The notes under the pieces were generated by a model. That model saw only the letters and a program-made list of their open reading frames with translations. It had not been told where the DNA came from and did no database searches. Shown here piece by piece: positions 24,987 to 35,195 of a stretch of 64,000 bases of DNA. The DNA is from Bradyrhizobium sp. LTSP885. GTDB taxonomy: Bacteria > Pseudomonadota > Alphaproteobacteria > Rhizobiales > Xanthobacteraceae. The DNA lies in contig NZ_JYMT01000020.1 in assembly GCF_000938305.1 (NCBI RefSeq), positions 1 through 64,000 on the forward strand, given 5' to 3'. A program made the position numbers and the translations under genes. Within the stretch, counting starts at the first letter, position 1. Every line of letters starts with the position of its first letter.

Positions 24987-27900
24987 GCGGAATCTCCGAT
25001 GAGGCGGCGGCCTTGGCGCCTTGTTTCTTGTGTACCATACTGAATACCACGGGAACAAACATCAGCGTTGCAAAGGTTGCAAAGATCAGGCCGCCGATCA
25101 CGGCCCGGCCGAGCGGGGCATTCTGCTCACCGCCCTCGCCCAGTCCCAGCGCCATCGGCGCCATGCCGATGATCATGGCGAGCGCCGTCATCAGCACCGG
25201 GCGGAACCGGACGAACCCGGCCTCCAGCGCGGCCGCGACGGGATCGCCGAGTTCCTCGTAGCGCTCGCGGGCGAAACTGATCACGAGCACGCTGTTGGCG
25301 GTCGCCACGCCCATGCACATGATGGCGCCGGTCAGCGCCGGCACCGACAGCGTCGTCTGCGTCGTGAACAGCATCCAGACAATACCGGCGAGCGCTGCGG
25401 GCAGCGCCGTGATGATCACGAACGGGTCCGACCAGGACTGGAAGTTCACGACGATCAGGAAGTAGATCAGCACGACGGCGCCGAGCAGGCCGAACAACAG
25501 GCCGGTGAAGGCCGAGTTCATGGTCTGCACCTGGCCCAGCAGCACCACGGACGAGCCCTTCGGCACCTCCTTGGCGGTCTCGGATATCAGCGCCCGCACC
25601 TCGGTGGCGACAGCGCCGAGGTCACGGCCCTGCGTCGTTGCGTAGATCTGCACCAGCGACTGGATGTCGTATTGCGACACCACCGCGCTCGAGGTCGAGC
25701 GCTTGATGTCGGCGATGCCGCCGAGGATCGGCGCCTGCGTGTTGCCGGTCGCGGTGATCGGCAGCGCCTGCAGCGCGCTCAAGGAGTCGATCTGGTACTG
25801 CGGCGTCTGCATCACAATCGAATAGGACACGCCGTTGTCAGGATTGAGGTAGTAGGTCGGCGCGACCTGCGAGGAGCCGGCGAGATTGACCACAAGGGCG
25901 TTGGTGACGTCGCGCTCGGTCAGGCCGACATATTGCGCGCGGGTGCGGTCGACATCGATGTTGAAGGTCGGGCTATTCGGCGATTGCTGGATCCGCGCAT
26001 CCGCGATGCCGGGAATCTTGCGGATCCTGCTCAGGAGCTTGTTGGCGTAGGCGAAGTTGGCTTCGATGTTGGCGCCGCGGACCTGCAAATCGATCGGCGC
26101 CGGGGCGCCGAAGTTCAGGATCTGGCTGACGATGTCGGCCGGCAGGAACGAGAAGCTGACGCCGGGGAACAGCCGCGGCAACTGCTCACGCAGCGTGCGC
26201 ACATGTTCCTCGGTCGGTCGGTGGCCTTCCTTCAGCTTGATCTGGACGTCGCCATCCTGCGGGCCGATCACGCCGGTGTTGTTGTAGGTCATGTTGATGC
26301 CGGAGATCGGCATGCCGATGTTGTCGGTGAGCGTCTCGATCTCACCGGGGACCAGCTTGCGGACCGCCTTCTGGATGTCGGCGAGCTGGTTGGCGCTCTC
26401 CTCGACGCGGGTGCCGACCTGGGTGCGGACGTGCATCAGGATGTTGCCGGCGTCGACCGACGGAAAGAAATTACGTCCCAGGAACGGCACCAGCAGGAAC
26501 GACGCCGCAACGACCGCAAGAAAGCCGGTCACGAACACCGCGCGGTGGCCGAGCGCCATCGCCAGCAGGCCGCGATAGCCGCCGCGGATGCCTTCGAACC
26601 GCGCCTCGAAGCCGCGCTGGAACCAGACCAGAGGATTGCGTGACGTCGGCGGCGCGCCCTCGTGGTGCACATGCGGCTGGAGTAAATAGTTCGCCATGGT
26701 CGGCACCAGCGTGCGCGACAGGATGAACGACCAGATCATCGCGAACATCACCGCTTCCGCCATCGGAACGAACAGGAAGCGCGCCACGCCGGTCAGGAAG
26801 AACATCGGCACGAACACGATGCAGATGCAGAGCAGCGAGACGAAGGCCGGCGTCACGATCTGGTTGGCGCCATCGAGGATCGACTGCTCGACCGGCTTGC
26901 CCTGTTCGAGGTGATAATTGATGTTCTCGATCGTCACGGTGGCGTCGTCGACGAGGATGCCGACCGCGAGCGCAAGGCCGCCGAGCGTCATGATGTTCAG
27001 CGTTTCGCCGATCGCCGACAGCATGATGATGGCGCCGAGCACCGATAGCGGGATCGACACCGCGATAATGACCGTCGAGCGCCAGCTGCCGAGGAACAGC
27101 AGGATCATGACGCTGGTCAGCAGCGCTGCGATCACGCCCTCGAAGGCGACGCCCTGGATCGCGCCGCGCACGAACACTGACTGGTCGCCGATGAAGCCGA
27201 TCTTGAGCGCGTCCGGCAGTTGGTCCTTGACCTCGATCACCTTCTGCTTGATGCCGGAGATGATATCGAGCGTCGAGGTCGCGCCGGCCTTCAGCACCAT
27301 CATCAGCACCGAACGGTTGCCGTCGACATGCACGATGTTGGTTTGCGGCGGGTTGCCGTCGCGCACGGTGGCGACGTCGCGCACATAGACCATCGCGCCG
27401 TTGACGGTCTTGATCGGGAGGTTGCCAAGCTCGTCGATCTTGAGCGGCGAGTTGTTGAGATTGACGGTGTATTCGAAGCCGCCGATCTTCTGGGTGCCGA
27501 CCGGCGTGATCAGGTTCTGCGCCGCGAGCGCGTTGGCGACGTCCTGTCCCGACAAACCGCGTGCCTGCAGCGCCGCCGAGTTGAGGTCGATCTGGACCTG
27601 GCGCTGCTTGCCGCCGAACGGATACGGGATCGCCGCACCAGGCACCGTGACCAGCGGCGTGCGCAGCTGGTTGATGCCGATATCGGCGAGGTTCTGCTCG
27701 GTCAGGCCTTCACCCGACAGCGCGACCTGGATGATCGGCACGGTGGACGCGCTGTAGTTCAGGATCAGCGGCGGCGTCGAGCCCGGCGGCAATTGCTTGA
27801 GCAGCGTCTGCGAGATCGCGGTGACCTGCGCGTTGGCGGTGCGGATATCGACATTGGGCTGGAAGAAGATCTTGACGATGCCGACGCCGTTATAGGAATT

Positions 27901-28152
27901 GGCGACGATATGCTCGATGTCGTTGACCGTCGTGGTCAACGAGCGCTGGAACGGTGAGGTAATGCGCCCGGACATCTGGTCCGGCGGCAAGCCGGTGTAC
28001 TGCCAGACCACGCCGATCACGGGAATGCGAATATCCGGAAAGATGTCGGTCGGCGTGCGCAGCGCCGCCAGCGGTCCGATGATAAGCAGCAGCAGCGCGA
28101 GCACGACGAAAGTATAGGGCCGGCTCAGCGCGATACGCACCAGTGCGATCAT
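24973..28152 (-). CDS. RND-family multidrug efflux permease (AcrB/MexF-like)
   Basis: 1059-residue inner-membrane proton-driven pump. It shows the typical layout: TM1 (YTFVVLALLLLIIGPLAAL), first porter domain, TM2-6 with GGLALAVGILVDDATVTIEN (TM4, acidic proton-relay residues), then TM7 and the second porter domain, and TM8-12 with GAIMCMGVATANSVLVISFA. It begins MIALVRIALSRPYTF. It is the first gene of a two-gene operon with the adaptor. Substrates cannot be deduced. Upstream, 28153-28330 should contain the promoter; no regulator gene is adjacent, unlike many RND operons. Confidence 0.95.
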   Translation of the reverse strand: MIALVRIALSRPYTFVVLALLLLIIGPLAALRTPTDIFPDIRIPVIGVVWQYTGLPPDQMSGRITSPFQRSLTTTVNDIEHIVANSYNGVGIVKIFFQPNVDIRTANAQVTAISQTLLKQLPPGSTPPLILNYSASTVPIIQVALSGEGLTEQNLADIGINQLRTPLVTVPGAAIPYPFGGKQRQVQIDLNSAALQARGLSGQDVANALAAQNLITPVGTQKIGGFEYTVNLNNSPLKIDELGNLPIKTVNGAMVYVRDVATVRDGNPPQTNIVHVDGNRSVLMMVLKAGATSTLDIISGIKQKVIEVKDQLPDALKIGFIGDQSVFVRGAIQGVAFEGVIAALLTSVMILLFLGSWRSTVIIAVSIPLSVLGAIIMLSAIGETLNIMTLGGLALAVGILVDDATVTIENINYHLEQGKPVEQSILDGANQIVTPAFVSLLCICIVFVPMFFLTGVARFLFVPMAEAVMFAMIWSFILSRTLVPTMANYLLQPHVHHEGAPPTSRNPLVWFQRGFEARFEGIRGGYRGLLAMALGHRAVFVTGFLAVVAASFLLVPFLGRNFFPSVDAGNILMHVRTQVGTRVEESANQLADIQKAVRKLVPGEIETLTDNIGMPISGINMTYNNTGVIGPQDGDVQIKLKEGHRPTEEHVRTLREQLPRLFPGVSFSFLPADIVSQILNFGAPAPIDLQVRGANIEANFAYANKLLSRIRKIPGIADARIQQSPNSPTFNIDVDRTRAQYVGLTERDVTNALVVNLAGSSQVAPTYYLNPDNGVSYSIVMQTPQYQIDSLSALQALPITATGNTQAPILGGIADIKRSTSSAVVSQYDIQSLVQIYATTQGRDLGAVATEVRALISETAKEVPKGSSVVLLGQVQTMNSAFTGLLFGLLGAVVLIYFLIVVNFQSWSDPFVIITALPAALAGIVWMLFTTQTTLSVPALTGAIMCMGVATANSVLVISFARERYEELGDPVAAALEAGFVRFRPVLMTALAMIIGMAPMALGLGEGGEQNAPLGRAVIGGLIFATFATLMFVPVVFSMVHKKQGAKAAASSEIPHAAH

Positions 28153-28330
28153 AGAAGGAGTATTCCCGAAATTCCCGAAAAGGCCTGCCCAGGCAAGGGA
28201 ATCGGCGTTTCAAAAAAAGCCGTTCCACTAGGGGTCGATTTACCCGATGCGAAGCCAAACGCCAACCCGCGCAGCGTGGGTGGCCTTCACTTCCTTGGCA
28301 TAGCTTGGTGAGAAACCCCGCACCGGCTGC

Positions 28331-30037
28331 TCAGGCTGCCCGCACCGTGCTCAGGAATTTGCCAACTTCGAGCTTGAGACGGTTGCTGTCACCCGAAAGT
28401 GACTGCGCGGCACCGAGCACCTGCGCCGAAGCCGAACCGGTCTCGCTGGCGCCGCGCTGGACATAGGCGACGTTGGCCGAGACCTGCCCGGTGCCTTCGG
28501 CCGCCTGTTGGACGTTGCGGGAGATCTCCTGGGTCGCGGCCCCCTGCTCTTCCACGGCGGCGGCGATGGTGGAGGAAATCTCCGACAGCCGCTCGATGGT
28601 CGAGCTGATGTCCCGGATCGCGCTCACGGAGTCCTGGGTCGCGGCCTGGATGCCGGAAATCTGCTGGCCGATCTCCCCGGTCGCCTTTGCGGTCTGCTCG
28701 GCCAGCGCCTTCACTTCCGACGCCACCACGGCGAAGCCGCGGCCGGCCTCGCCGGCGCGCGCCGCCTCGATGGTCGCATTGAGCGCCAGCAGGTTGGTCT
28801 GGCCGGCGATGGTGTTGATGAGCTCGACCACGTCGCCGATGCGGGCGGCAGCCTTCGACAGTTCACCGACCCGATCATTGGTCGCGCGGGCCTGGCTGAC
28901 CGCTTCGCCAGCCATCCGCGCGGACTCCTGCACCTGGCGGCTGATCTCGTTGACCGACGACGACAGCTCTTCGGTTGCGGATGCCACCGACTGCACATTT
29001 GTGGAGGCTTCCTCGGACGCCGCGGCGACGGTTGTCGCCAATTCCTGCGAGCGCTCGGCCGTCGACGTCAAATTGGTCGCTGATGCCTCGAGCTCAGTCG
29101 AAGCCGACGCGACGGTCTCGACAATCTCACCGACCGCACGCTCGAAGCCGTCGGCCAGCTTGAGCATGTCGGAGCGGCGCTGCGCGGCGGTCCGCGCTTC
29201 CGCTTCCTTCTGCTCCTGCTCCATGCGGATCTTGGCGAGGCCGTTGTCCCTGAACACCAGCGCGGTCTTGGCGACGTCGCCGACCTCGTCGCGCCGATCG
29301 GTGCCGTGGACCGCAACCTCGTAATTGCCGTTGGCAAGCTGCTGCAGCAGCTCGACGACGGCACGGATCGGCTTCGCGACGCCGTACTGGCCGACGACAA
29401 AGCCGAACAGCAGCCCGAACAGGACGCCCGACGACGCAAGCAGGATCAAAAGCCCCGAGGTCGACGCATATTCCTGCTCGCTCGCCTTGACGTTTTCCTT
29501 GACCTGCTGATCCTGGCGGTCGGCCACCGCCCGAACCTTGGTCTGGAGCGCCTCCGCCGCCGCACGGCTCTTCATGGCGATGTTGCGAAGCTTCTCGGCC
29601 GATTGACTCAAGTCGGCTGCGCTCGCGCCATCGACCGCATCGAGCGTCTGCTTGAGTTGGGCCTGATAGGTCGAGAGCGCCGATCGCACGTCCGGCAGCA
29701 GCGCGATGGTCTGCGCATCCTCGGTTTTGTTGATCTCGGCAAGGCGCTGCTCCAACAGCTTGAGCTGCTCGTCGATGACCGATCGCGCTGCGAGCCTGTT
29801 CTCGTCGCGAGGATCAAGCGCACTGCGAAACTCGGCGCGATTGATCGCAAGCACGTTCTGGTTGGCGCGCGCGGACAGTAGCGAGCGCTCCGCCGCGCGG
29901 GCTGTGACCTGACCGCGCTCGCTGAGCGATTTGAGCGAGGAAATTCCGAGATAGGCCAACATGCCGGCAATGACGGAGAGCCCGCACACAATCGCCAGTA
30001 TCTTCGTAAGGATGCGGAATCGCGCCAGGAACATCAT
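28331..30037 (-). CDS. Methyl-accepting chemotaxis protein
   Basis: 568 residues. An N-terminal TM ([18 protein letters not shown]), a periplasmic helical sensor region of about 150 residues and a second TM ([22 protein letters not shown]) are followed by a HAMP domain ([20 protein letters not shown]) and a cytoplasmic signalling coiled coil with the invariant hairpin tip ([20 protein letters not shown], then [19 protein letters not shown]). It relays ligand binding to CheA/CheW. Start chosen at 30037, with AGAGG seven nt upstream; the upstream frame is not needed. The signalling half is almost identical to that of the next MCP, while the sensor differs, so the pair arose by duplication with sensor divergence. 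Ligand unknown. Confidence 0.93.
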   Translation of the reverse strand: MMFLARFRILTKILAIVCGLSVIAGMLAYLGISSLKSLSERGQVTARAAERSLLSARANQNVLAINRAEFRSALDPRDENRLAARSVIDEQLKLLEQRLAEINKTEDAQTIALLPDVRSALSTYQAQLKQTLDAVDGASAADLSQSAEKLRNIAMKSRAAAEALQTKVRAVADRQDQQVKENVKASEQEYASTSGLLILLASSGVLFGLLFGFVVGQYGVAKPIRAVVELLQQLANGNYEVAVHGTDRRDEVGDVAKTALVFRDNGLAKIRMEQEQKEAEARTAAQRRSDMLKLADGFERAVGEIVETVASASTELEASATNLTSTAERSQELATTVAAASEEASTNVQSVASATEELSSSVNEISRQVQESARMAGEAVSQARATNDRVGELSKAAARIGDVVELINTIAGQTNLLALNATIEAARAGEAGRGFAVVASEVKALAEQTAKATGEIGQQISGIQAATQDSVSAIRDISSTIERLSEISSTIAAAVEEQGAATQEISRNVQQAAEGTGQVSANVAYVQRGASETGSASAQVLGAAQSLSGDSNRLKLEVGKFLSTVRAA

Positions 30038-30180
30038 CGAACGCCTCTGTCGGTAATGGAATTCGCTAGCGGCTCTTCTGCATTGGGCCCTGTAGCGCTG
30101 TGTCAAACTAACGCGCATGGAACTACGGTTCGTTAATCACGCCGCCCGTGGAATTACGGAACGCTGCACAATGAATTTGC

Positions 30181-30214
30181 AAAGAAAAATGCCCGGCTTG
30201 CAAAGGCCGGGCAT
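30181..30214 (-). terminator. Rho-independent terminator of the second MCP gene
   Basis: Read on the minus strand, 30214-30190 forms a GCCCGGCC / GCCGGGC stem with a TTTGCAA-type loop, followed by the T-rich tract ATTTTTCTTT (30190-30181). It lies 27 bp after the stop codon of the MCP at 30241, so it should end that transcript. Confidence 0.85.
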
Positions 30215-30240
30215 GCTTCGGTGTAACGCACTCGATCGAC

Positions 30241-31932
30241 TTAGGCGGCGCGGACCGACTCCAGGAACTTGCCGACTTCGAGCTTGAGACGGTTGCTGTC
30301 GCCCGACAGCGACTGCGCCGCCGACAGCACCTGGCTCGAGGCCGAGCCAGTCTCGGTGGCGCCGCGCTGCACGTCCGTGATGTTCGACGAGACCTGCTGG
30401 GTGCCCTGCGCGGCCTGCTGCACGTTGCGGGAAATCTCCTGCGTCGCAGCGCCCTGTTCTTCCACGGCGGCCGCAATGGTCGAGGAAATCTCGGAGAGCC
30501 GCTCGATGGTGCTGCTGATCTCCTTGATCGCGCCGACCGACTCCTGCGTCGCGGCCTGGATGCCGGAAATCTGCTGACCGATCTCGCCGGTCGCCTTTGC
30601 GGTCTGCTCGGCCAGCGCCTTCACCTCCGACGCCACGACCGCAAAGCCGCGGCCGGCCTCGCCGGCGCGCGCCGCCTCAATGGTGGCGTTCAGCGCCAGC
30701 AAATTGGTCTGGCCGGCGATGGTGTTGATGAGCTCGACGACGTCGCCGATCCGCGCGGCAGCCTTCGACAGCTCGCTGACGCGATCGTTGGTGGTGCGGG
30801 CCTGGCCGACGGCATCAGTGGCCATCCGCGCCGATTCCTGCACCTGGCGGCTGATCTCGGTCACCGACGACGACAACTCTTCAGTGGCCGAGGCCACCGA
30901 CTGCACATTGGCGGAGGCCTCCTCGGAGGCGGCTGCGACCGCGGTGGTCAGCTCCTCCGAGCGAGAGGCGGTCGACGACAGCGTGCCGGCCGAAGCCTCG
31001 AGCTGGGTCGAGGCCGACGACACCGTCTGCACGATCTCGCCGATCATGGTCTCGAAATTGCGCGTGATGGCATCGACCCGGCGGCCGCGCTCGATCTTGG
31101 CCTCCGCGTCAACCGCGGCGGCCTCGTCGGCCGCCTTCTTGGCGACCAGGGCTTCCTTGAACACCTGCAGCGTGTCGGCCATCGCGCCGATCTCGGTCTT
31201 CTCGCCCTGATGCGGCACGATCGCGGTCAGGTCGCCGCGGCCCAGCGCCTGCATCGGCGTCACGATCGAGGCAATGCCGCTGGATATGTCGCGAACCAGG
31301 TAGAAGCTGACGCCGACGCCGACAACAAGAGCTATTCCGAGCAGCACGGCAAGCATCATGAAGGCGGACGAATAGTTGTCAGCCGCGTCCTGGGCTGCCT
31401 TGTCAGCGCCGGTATTGTTGAGGTCGATGTCCTTGCGAAGAATTTCGTCAGCCTCCAGACCGATCTTGTTCACGGTCTTGGTGTTCAGCTCGTGGGCTTC
31501 ATGCGGAATCTTGCCGGCTTCCTTGCGCGACAGCTCCATGACCTCGTCCGTACCCTTCTTGTACCTCGTCCAGGTATCGACCCACTGATTGTACAGCGCG
31601 CGCTCTTCCGGCGAGGTAATCACGGCCTCGTAGGTCGCACGGGTCTTAGTGTTGGCCTCGACCACACCGGCCAGGGTCCTTTCCGCCGCCAGCTTCTCCT
31701 CGAGCGTTTCGGCGAGCATGTGTTCGCGGATCACGTTGCGATAGGTGATGAGGCCCGCGCGCAATTCGCCAAGAATCCGCACGCTCGGCAGCCAGTTGGT
31801 CGTGATGTCGACGGTGTTGGCGTTGATCGCCCGCATGTCCCTGACGGCCAGCAGGCCCATGCCCGTGACGACGAGGAGGAGGAACGCGACCACGGAAATG
31901 AGCTTGGCGCGGATCGAGTATTTGGCGAGCAT
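30241..31932 (-). CDS. Methyl-accepting chemotaxis protein with four-helix-bundle sensor
   Basis: 563 residues. TM1 ([20 protein letters not shown]), a periplasmic four-helix-bundle (4HB) sensor of about 160 residues ([40 protein letters not shown]), TM2 ([20 protein letters not shown]), HAMP ([20 protein letters not shown]), then the conserved signalling coiled coil. The C-terminus ends [14 protein letters not shown], matching the neighbouring MCP except for three residues. It has its own terminator at 30181-30214, so it is a separate transcript from the downstream MCP. Chemoeffector unknown; 4HB sensors often bind organic acids or amino acids. Confidence 0.93.
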   Translation of the reverse strand: MLAKYSIRAKLISVVAFLLLVVTGMGLLAVRDMRAINANTVDITTNWLPSVRILGELRAGLITYRNVIREHMLAETLEEKLAAERTLAGVVEANTKTRATYEAVITSPEERALYNQWVDTWTRYKKGTDEVMELSRKEAGKIPHEAHELNTKTVNKIGLEADEILRKDIDLNNTGADKAAQDAADNYSSAFMMLAVLLGIALVVGVGVSFYLVRDISSGIASIVTPMQALGRGDLTAIVPHQGEKTEIGAMADTLQVFKEALVAKKAADEAAAVDAEAKIERGRRVDAITRNFETMIGEIVQTVSSASTQLEASAGTLSSTASRSEELTTAVAAASEEASANVQSVASATEELSSSVTEISRQVQESARMATDAVGQARTTNDRVSELSKAAARIGDVVELINTIAGQTNLLALNATIEAARAGEAGRGFAVVASEVKALAEQTAKATGEIGQQISGIQAATQESVGAIKEISSTIERLSEISSTIAAAVEEQGAATQEISRNVQQAAQGTQQVSSNITDVQRGATETGSASSQVLSAAQSLSGDSNRLKLEVGKFLESVRAA

Positions 31933-32085
31933 CGTGAGCTTCCGATCGTGACGGCTGGAGAGACACAGGCGCGGCGGGACGCCACAGGCATCAATGCCCG
32001 CTCGCCCCTGCGGTAGAGTTAATTTGGAACCCCGTTGAACTACTGAGTCGAAAATGTGCGTCTGAAAATGGCGCGCTTCGCGCGG

Positions 32086-33375
32086 TCAGCGCATCAGCGC
32101 GAGTGCGTCCGGGAAAAATTGCGGCCCGCCGAAATTGCCTGATTTCAGGGCAAGCAGCATCTCGCCGTTCTTGACTCCGACGGCGCGCAAAACCGGCACG
32201 CCCGCAGCGATTTCCGCACCGACGAGGAATCCGGGGATACGCAGCCGATCGACCACGGCGCCCGATGTTTCACCACCGGCGACCACCAGCCTGCGCACGC
32301 CCGACTGCACCAGACCTTCGGCGATGTCGGCCATCGCCTGCTCGATGGCATGTCCGGCTGCATCACGGCCATGACGAGATTGCAGAGCTGCAACCTCGTC
32401 GGGGGTCGAGCTGCTCGCGATCAGAACCGGTCCGTCGCCGATTCGGTCCTTTGCCCATGCAACCGCGCGCCGCGCCTCGTCCGGGCCTGCGACCACCCGT
32501 TCGGGATCAAGATGCAAGACCGGCATCACCCTCTCAGCGCTGGAGATCTGCTGCAGGGTCGCCTGCGAGCAACTGCCGGCGAGGCAGGCGGCCGTCCCTC
32601 CGACCGCCGCGTCAGGCGTGGCATTCAGTGCGTCCGGCTTCACGCGACCCGAGGCGACCAGCGCCCGCGCCAGTCCAAGCCCGATGCCGGAAGCGCCGAC
32701 CGAGAGACGATGGCCCAGCGCCACCTGCCCGATGGTTTCGAGGTCGCGGTCGAACACGGCGTCGACGATCGCAGCGCCGATGCCTTTGCCCGCGAGCTCG
32801 GCGAGCCTGGCCCTGACCGCATCCGCGCCGCGGGTCAGCGTCGCCAGATCGACCAGCCCCACCATGGTTCCGCTCTGCCGCGCCAGCACCCGCACAAGGT
32901 TGGAATCGTGCATCGGGTTAAGCGGATGGTCCTTCAACGGGCTCTCATTGAGGGGCACGGCCCCGACGAACAGATTGCCCTGATAGACGGTGCGGCCGGT
33001 TTCCGGAAAGGCCGGCGTCACCAGCACGATCGCGTCGCCGGAATCGGCGCGCAGCGCATCCATCACCGGGCCGATATTGCCTGTAACGGTGGAGTCGAAG
33101 GTCGAGCAGATCTTGAACAGGACATGCTGAGCGCCGCGGCCACGCAGCCAGGTCTCGGCGGCGCGCGAGCGGCTCACCGCGAGACCAGCCTCGATCGACC
33201 GGCTCTTCAGCGAGACGACGACGGCATCGACCTCGGGCAGCGCAAGATCATCTGCGGGAACGCCAATCGTCTGCACAGTGCGCAATCCGGCGCGGGTCAG
33301 CGTGTTGGCGAGGTCGGAGGCGCCGGTATAGTCATCGGCGATGCAGCCAAGAGCCAGTTTCGCTGCCAGCGTCAC
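32086..33375 (-). CDS. otnK: 3-oxo-tetronate kinase (four-carbon acid sugar kinase, DUF1537)
   Basis: 429 residues matching the four-carbon acid sugar kinase family. LGCIADDYTGASDLANTL is the N-terminal substrate-binding segment (ADDxTGA), FKICSTFDSTVTGNIG follows, and the C-terminal domain has VVAGGETSGAVVDRL with the ATP-binding Gly-rich motif. OtnK phosphorylates 3-oxo-tetronates. It overlaps otnI by 4 nt and is last in the ltnD-otnI-otnK operon, opposite otnC. Together they convert L-threonate or D-erythronate to dihydroxyacetone phosphate; this assignment rests on family and context. Confidence 0.94.
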   Translation of the reverse strand: MTLAAKLALGCIADDYTGASDLANTLTRAGLRTVQTIGVPADDLALPEVDAVVVSLKSRSIEAGLAVSRSRAAETWLRGRGAQHVLFKICSTFDSTVTGNIGPVMDALRADSGDAIVLVTPAFPETGRTVYQGNLFVGAVPLNESPLKDHPLNPMHDSNLVRVLARQSGTMVGLVDLATLTRGADAVRARLAELAGKGIGAAIVDAVFDRDLETIGQVALGHRLSVGASGIGLGLARALVASGRVKPDALNATPDAAVGGTAACLAGSCSQATLQQISSAERVMPVLHLDPERVVAGPDEARRAVAWAKDRIGDGPVLIASSSTPDEVAALQSRHGRDAAGHAIEQAMADIAEGLVQSGVRRLVVAGGETSGAVVDRLRIPGFLVGAEIAAGVPVLRAVGVKNGEMLLALKSGNFGGPQFFPDALALMR

Positions 33376-34154
33376 GATTTTGCTCCGGCATAGGGCTTGA
33401 ACCAGGCGAGGCCATCGGTGGTCTTGCCGCGCGGATTGTATTCGCAGCCGACGAAGCCGCCATAGCCGAGCCGGTCGAGCTCCTCGAACAGGAATGGATA
33501 ATTCAGCTCCTCTCCGTCAGGCTCGTTGCGCGAGGGGATCGAGGCGATCTGGATGTGGCCGATGATTGGCATCATCTCACGCAGCCGCATCGTCACGTCG
33601 CCATGGATGATCTGGCAGTGATAGATGTCGAACTGCAGCTTCAGGTTCGGAATCCTCAGCTCGTTGATGAGGTCGCGCGCGAACAGGAAGTCGTTGAGGA
33701 AATAGCCGGGCACGTTGCGCGAATTGATCGGCTCGATCACGACGTCGAGGCCGTGGGGCGCAAAGAATTCAGCAGCGTAGGCGACCGACTTGCGGAATGC
33801 CGCGACGGCTTTGAGATCACTGCGGTCGGCGATGCCTGCCATCAAGTGCAGCCGCTTGACGCCAGTTGCCTGCGCGTAAGGCAGCGCGATCTTCAGGCTC
33901 TGCTGCAGATCGGCGAAACGGTCCGGCAGCGCGGCAAAGCCCTTTTCGCCAGCATTCCAGTCGCCCGGCGGCAGATTGAACAGCGCCTGCGTCAGGCCGT
34001 TACCGTGCAGCCGCTTGCCGACTTCGTCGGCCGGATGGTCGTAGGGAAACAGGAATTCGACCGCGGCAAAACCCGCTTTCGCCGCCGCCTCGAAGCGGTC
34101 GAGGAACGGGACCTCCGTGAACATCATGGAGAGGTTGGCGGCAAAGCGGGGCAT
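33372..34154 (-). CDS. otnI: 2-oxo-tetronate isomerase (hydroxypyruvate isomerase family)
   Basis: 260-residue TIM barrel of the Hyi/OtnI family. It begins MPRFAANLSMMFTEVPFLDR, with VVIEPINSRNVPGYFLN, LQFDIYHCQIIHGD, GHIQIASIPSRNEPD and GFVGCEYNPRG supplying the metal-binding Glu, Asp, His and Glu positions. It interconverts 2-oxo- and 3-oxo-tetronate. Placed between ltnD (12-bp gap) and otnK (4-bp overlap). Family confidence is high, and context distinguishes it from hydroxypyruvate isomerase. Confidence 0.92.
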   Translation of the reverse strand: MPRFAANLSMMFTEVPFLDRFEAAAKAGFAAVEFLFPYDHPADEVGKRLHGNGLTQALFNLPPGDWNAGEKGFAALPDRFADLQQSLKIALPYAQATGVKRLHLMAGIADRSDLKAVAAFRKSVAYAAEFFAPHGLDVVIEPINSRNVPGYFLNDFLFARDLINELRIPNLKLQFDIYHCQIIHGDVTMRLREMMPIIGHIQIASIPSRNEPDGEELNYPFLFEELDRLGYGGFVGCEYNPRGKTTDGLAWFKPYAGAKS

Positions 34155-34166
34155 TTTGAGATCCTC

Positions 34167-35078
34167 TTATTTCGCGCCGGGTAGTTTGGTGCCGGTGACC
34201 TGGGCATACATCCGCGCCACCGAGGCATCGTCGTCGCGGCCCATGCCGGCGGCTGATGTCATCAGGAACATCTGCAACGCCGCGGCCGACACCGGCACCG
34301 GGAAGCGCGCGGTGCGCGCCATGTCCTGGATGATGCCGAGATCCTTGACGAAAATCTCGACCGCGCTGCGCGGCGCATAGTCGCCGTCAAGCACATGCGG
34401 AATCCGGTTCTCGAACATCCAGGAATTGCCGGCGGAGGCCGTGATCACCTCATAGACCTTGCGGATATCGAGGCCCTGTTTGGCGGCGAAGGCGATCGCC
34501 TCCGAGGCCGCCGCGATATGGACGCCTGCAAGCAGCTGGTTGATCATCTTGAACGCCGCGCCCTCGCCCGCGGCATCGCCGAGTTCGTAAAGCTTCGCGG
34601 CCATCGCATCCAGCGCCGGCCGCGCTTTCGCGAACGCCGCGGCGCTGCCGGAGGCAAGGATGGTGAGTTCGCCCTGCGCGGCACGCTGCGCGCCGCCGGA
34701 GATCGGGGCGTCAAGATAGTGGCGGCCGGTCGCCTCGAGCTGCTTGGCCAGGCGCCGCGCGATGTCGGGGTCCATGGTCGCGGAAGACACGAATACAGCG
34801 TCCTTCGGCATCGCCTCGGCGACGCCGGCGGTGCCGAACAGGATGGCTTCGGTCTGTGCCGCATTGACGACGACGCTGACGACGATGTCGGCATCCTTGG
34901 CCGCCTCGGCCGGCGTCGTCGCGCCCCTGCCGCCATCTGCCACAAACCGTGCGACCGCATCGGCCGACACGTCGCAACCGGTCACCTCAAGGCCGGCGCG
35001 CCTCAGCGAAATCGCCATGCCGAACCCCATCGAGCCGAGCCCGATCACGGCGATACGCGGTTTGGCGGAACTGGACAT
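34167..35078 (-). CDS. ltnD: L-threonate dehydrogenase-like NAD(P)-dependent oxidoreductase
   Basis: 303-residue beta-hydroxyacid dehydrogenase (HIBADH fold). The nucleotide motif is IAVIGLGSMGFGMAISLRRA, the substrate motif is DAPISGGAQRAAQGELTI, and the catalytic Lys lies in AAFKMINQLLAGVHIAAASEA. The DAP(I/V)SGG and the adjacent otn genes point to L-threonate oxidation to 2-oxo-tetronate. First gene of the ltnD-otnI-otnK unit, divergent from otnC across 117 bp. Could also accept D-glycerate or D-erythronate; the exact substrate is inferred. Confidence 0.9.
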   Translation of the reverse strand: MSSSAKPRIAVIGLGSMGFGMAISLRRAGLEVTGCDVSADAVARFVADGGRGATTPAEAAKDADIVVSVVVNAAQTEAILFGTAGVAEAMPKDAVFVSSATMDPDIARRLAKQLEATGRHYLDAPISGGAQRAAQGELTILASGSAAAFAKARPALDAMAAKLYELGDAAGEGAAFKMINQLLAGVHIAAASEAIAFAAKQGLDIRKVYEVITASAGNSWMFENRIPHVLDGDYAPRSAVEIFVKDLGIIQDMARTARFPVPVSAAALQMFLMTSAAGMGRDDDASVARMYAQVTGTKLPGAK

Positions 35079-35195
35079 GCGACGATCCCTCGAGAGTTTT
35101 TCTTAGCCGTTACGCCTGCCTATCACGGCTTGGCCGCGCTGCCAAAGCATGGGACAAGGCGAAAAGACGGAAGGCTTGCGCGCCAAGAGAAAAAC
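35079..35195. promoter_or_regulatory. Divergent promoter region of the tetronate genes
   Basis: 117 bp between ltnD (minus) and otnC (plus), so it must carry both promoters. The ltnD ribosome site GGGAT is near 35082-35086, and AAGAGAAAAAC lies before otnC. No clear operator palindrome was recognised and no regulator gene adjoins. Confidence 0.5.

Noticed and set aside
25021..26643. 540-codon open frame on the plus strand inside the RND pump
   Set aside because: Antisense to the pump gene, very rich in His, Arg and Gly, no motif.
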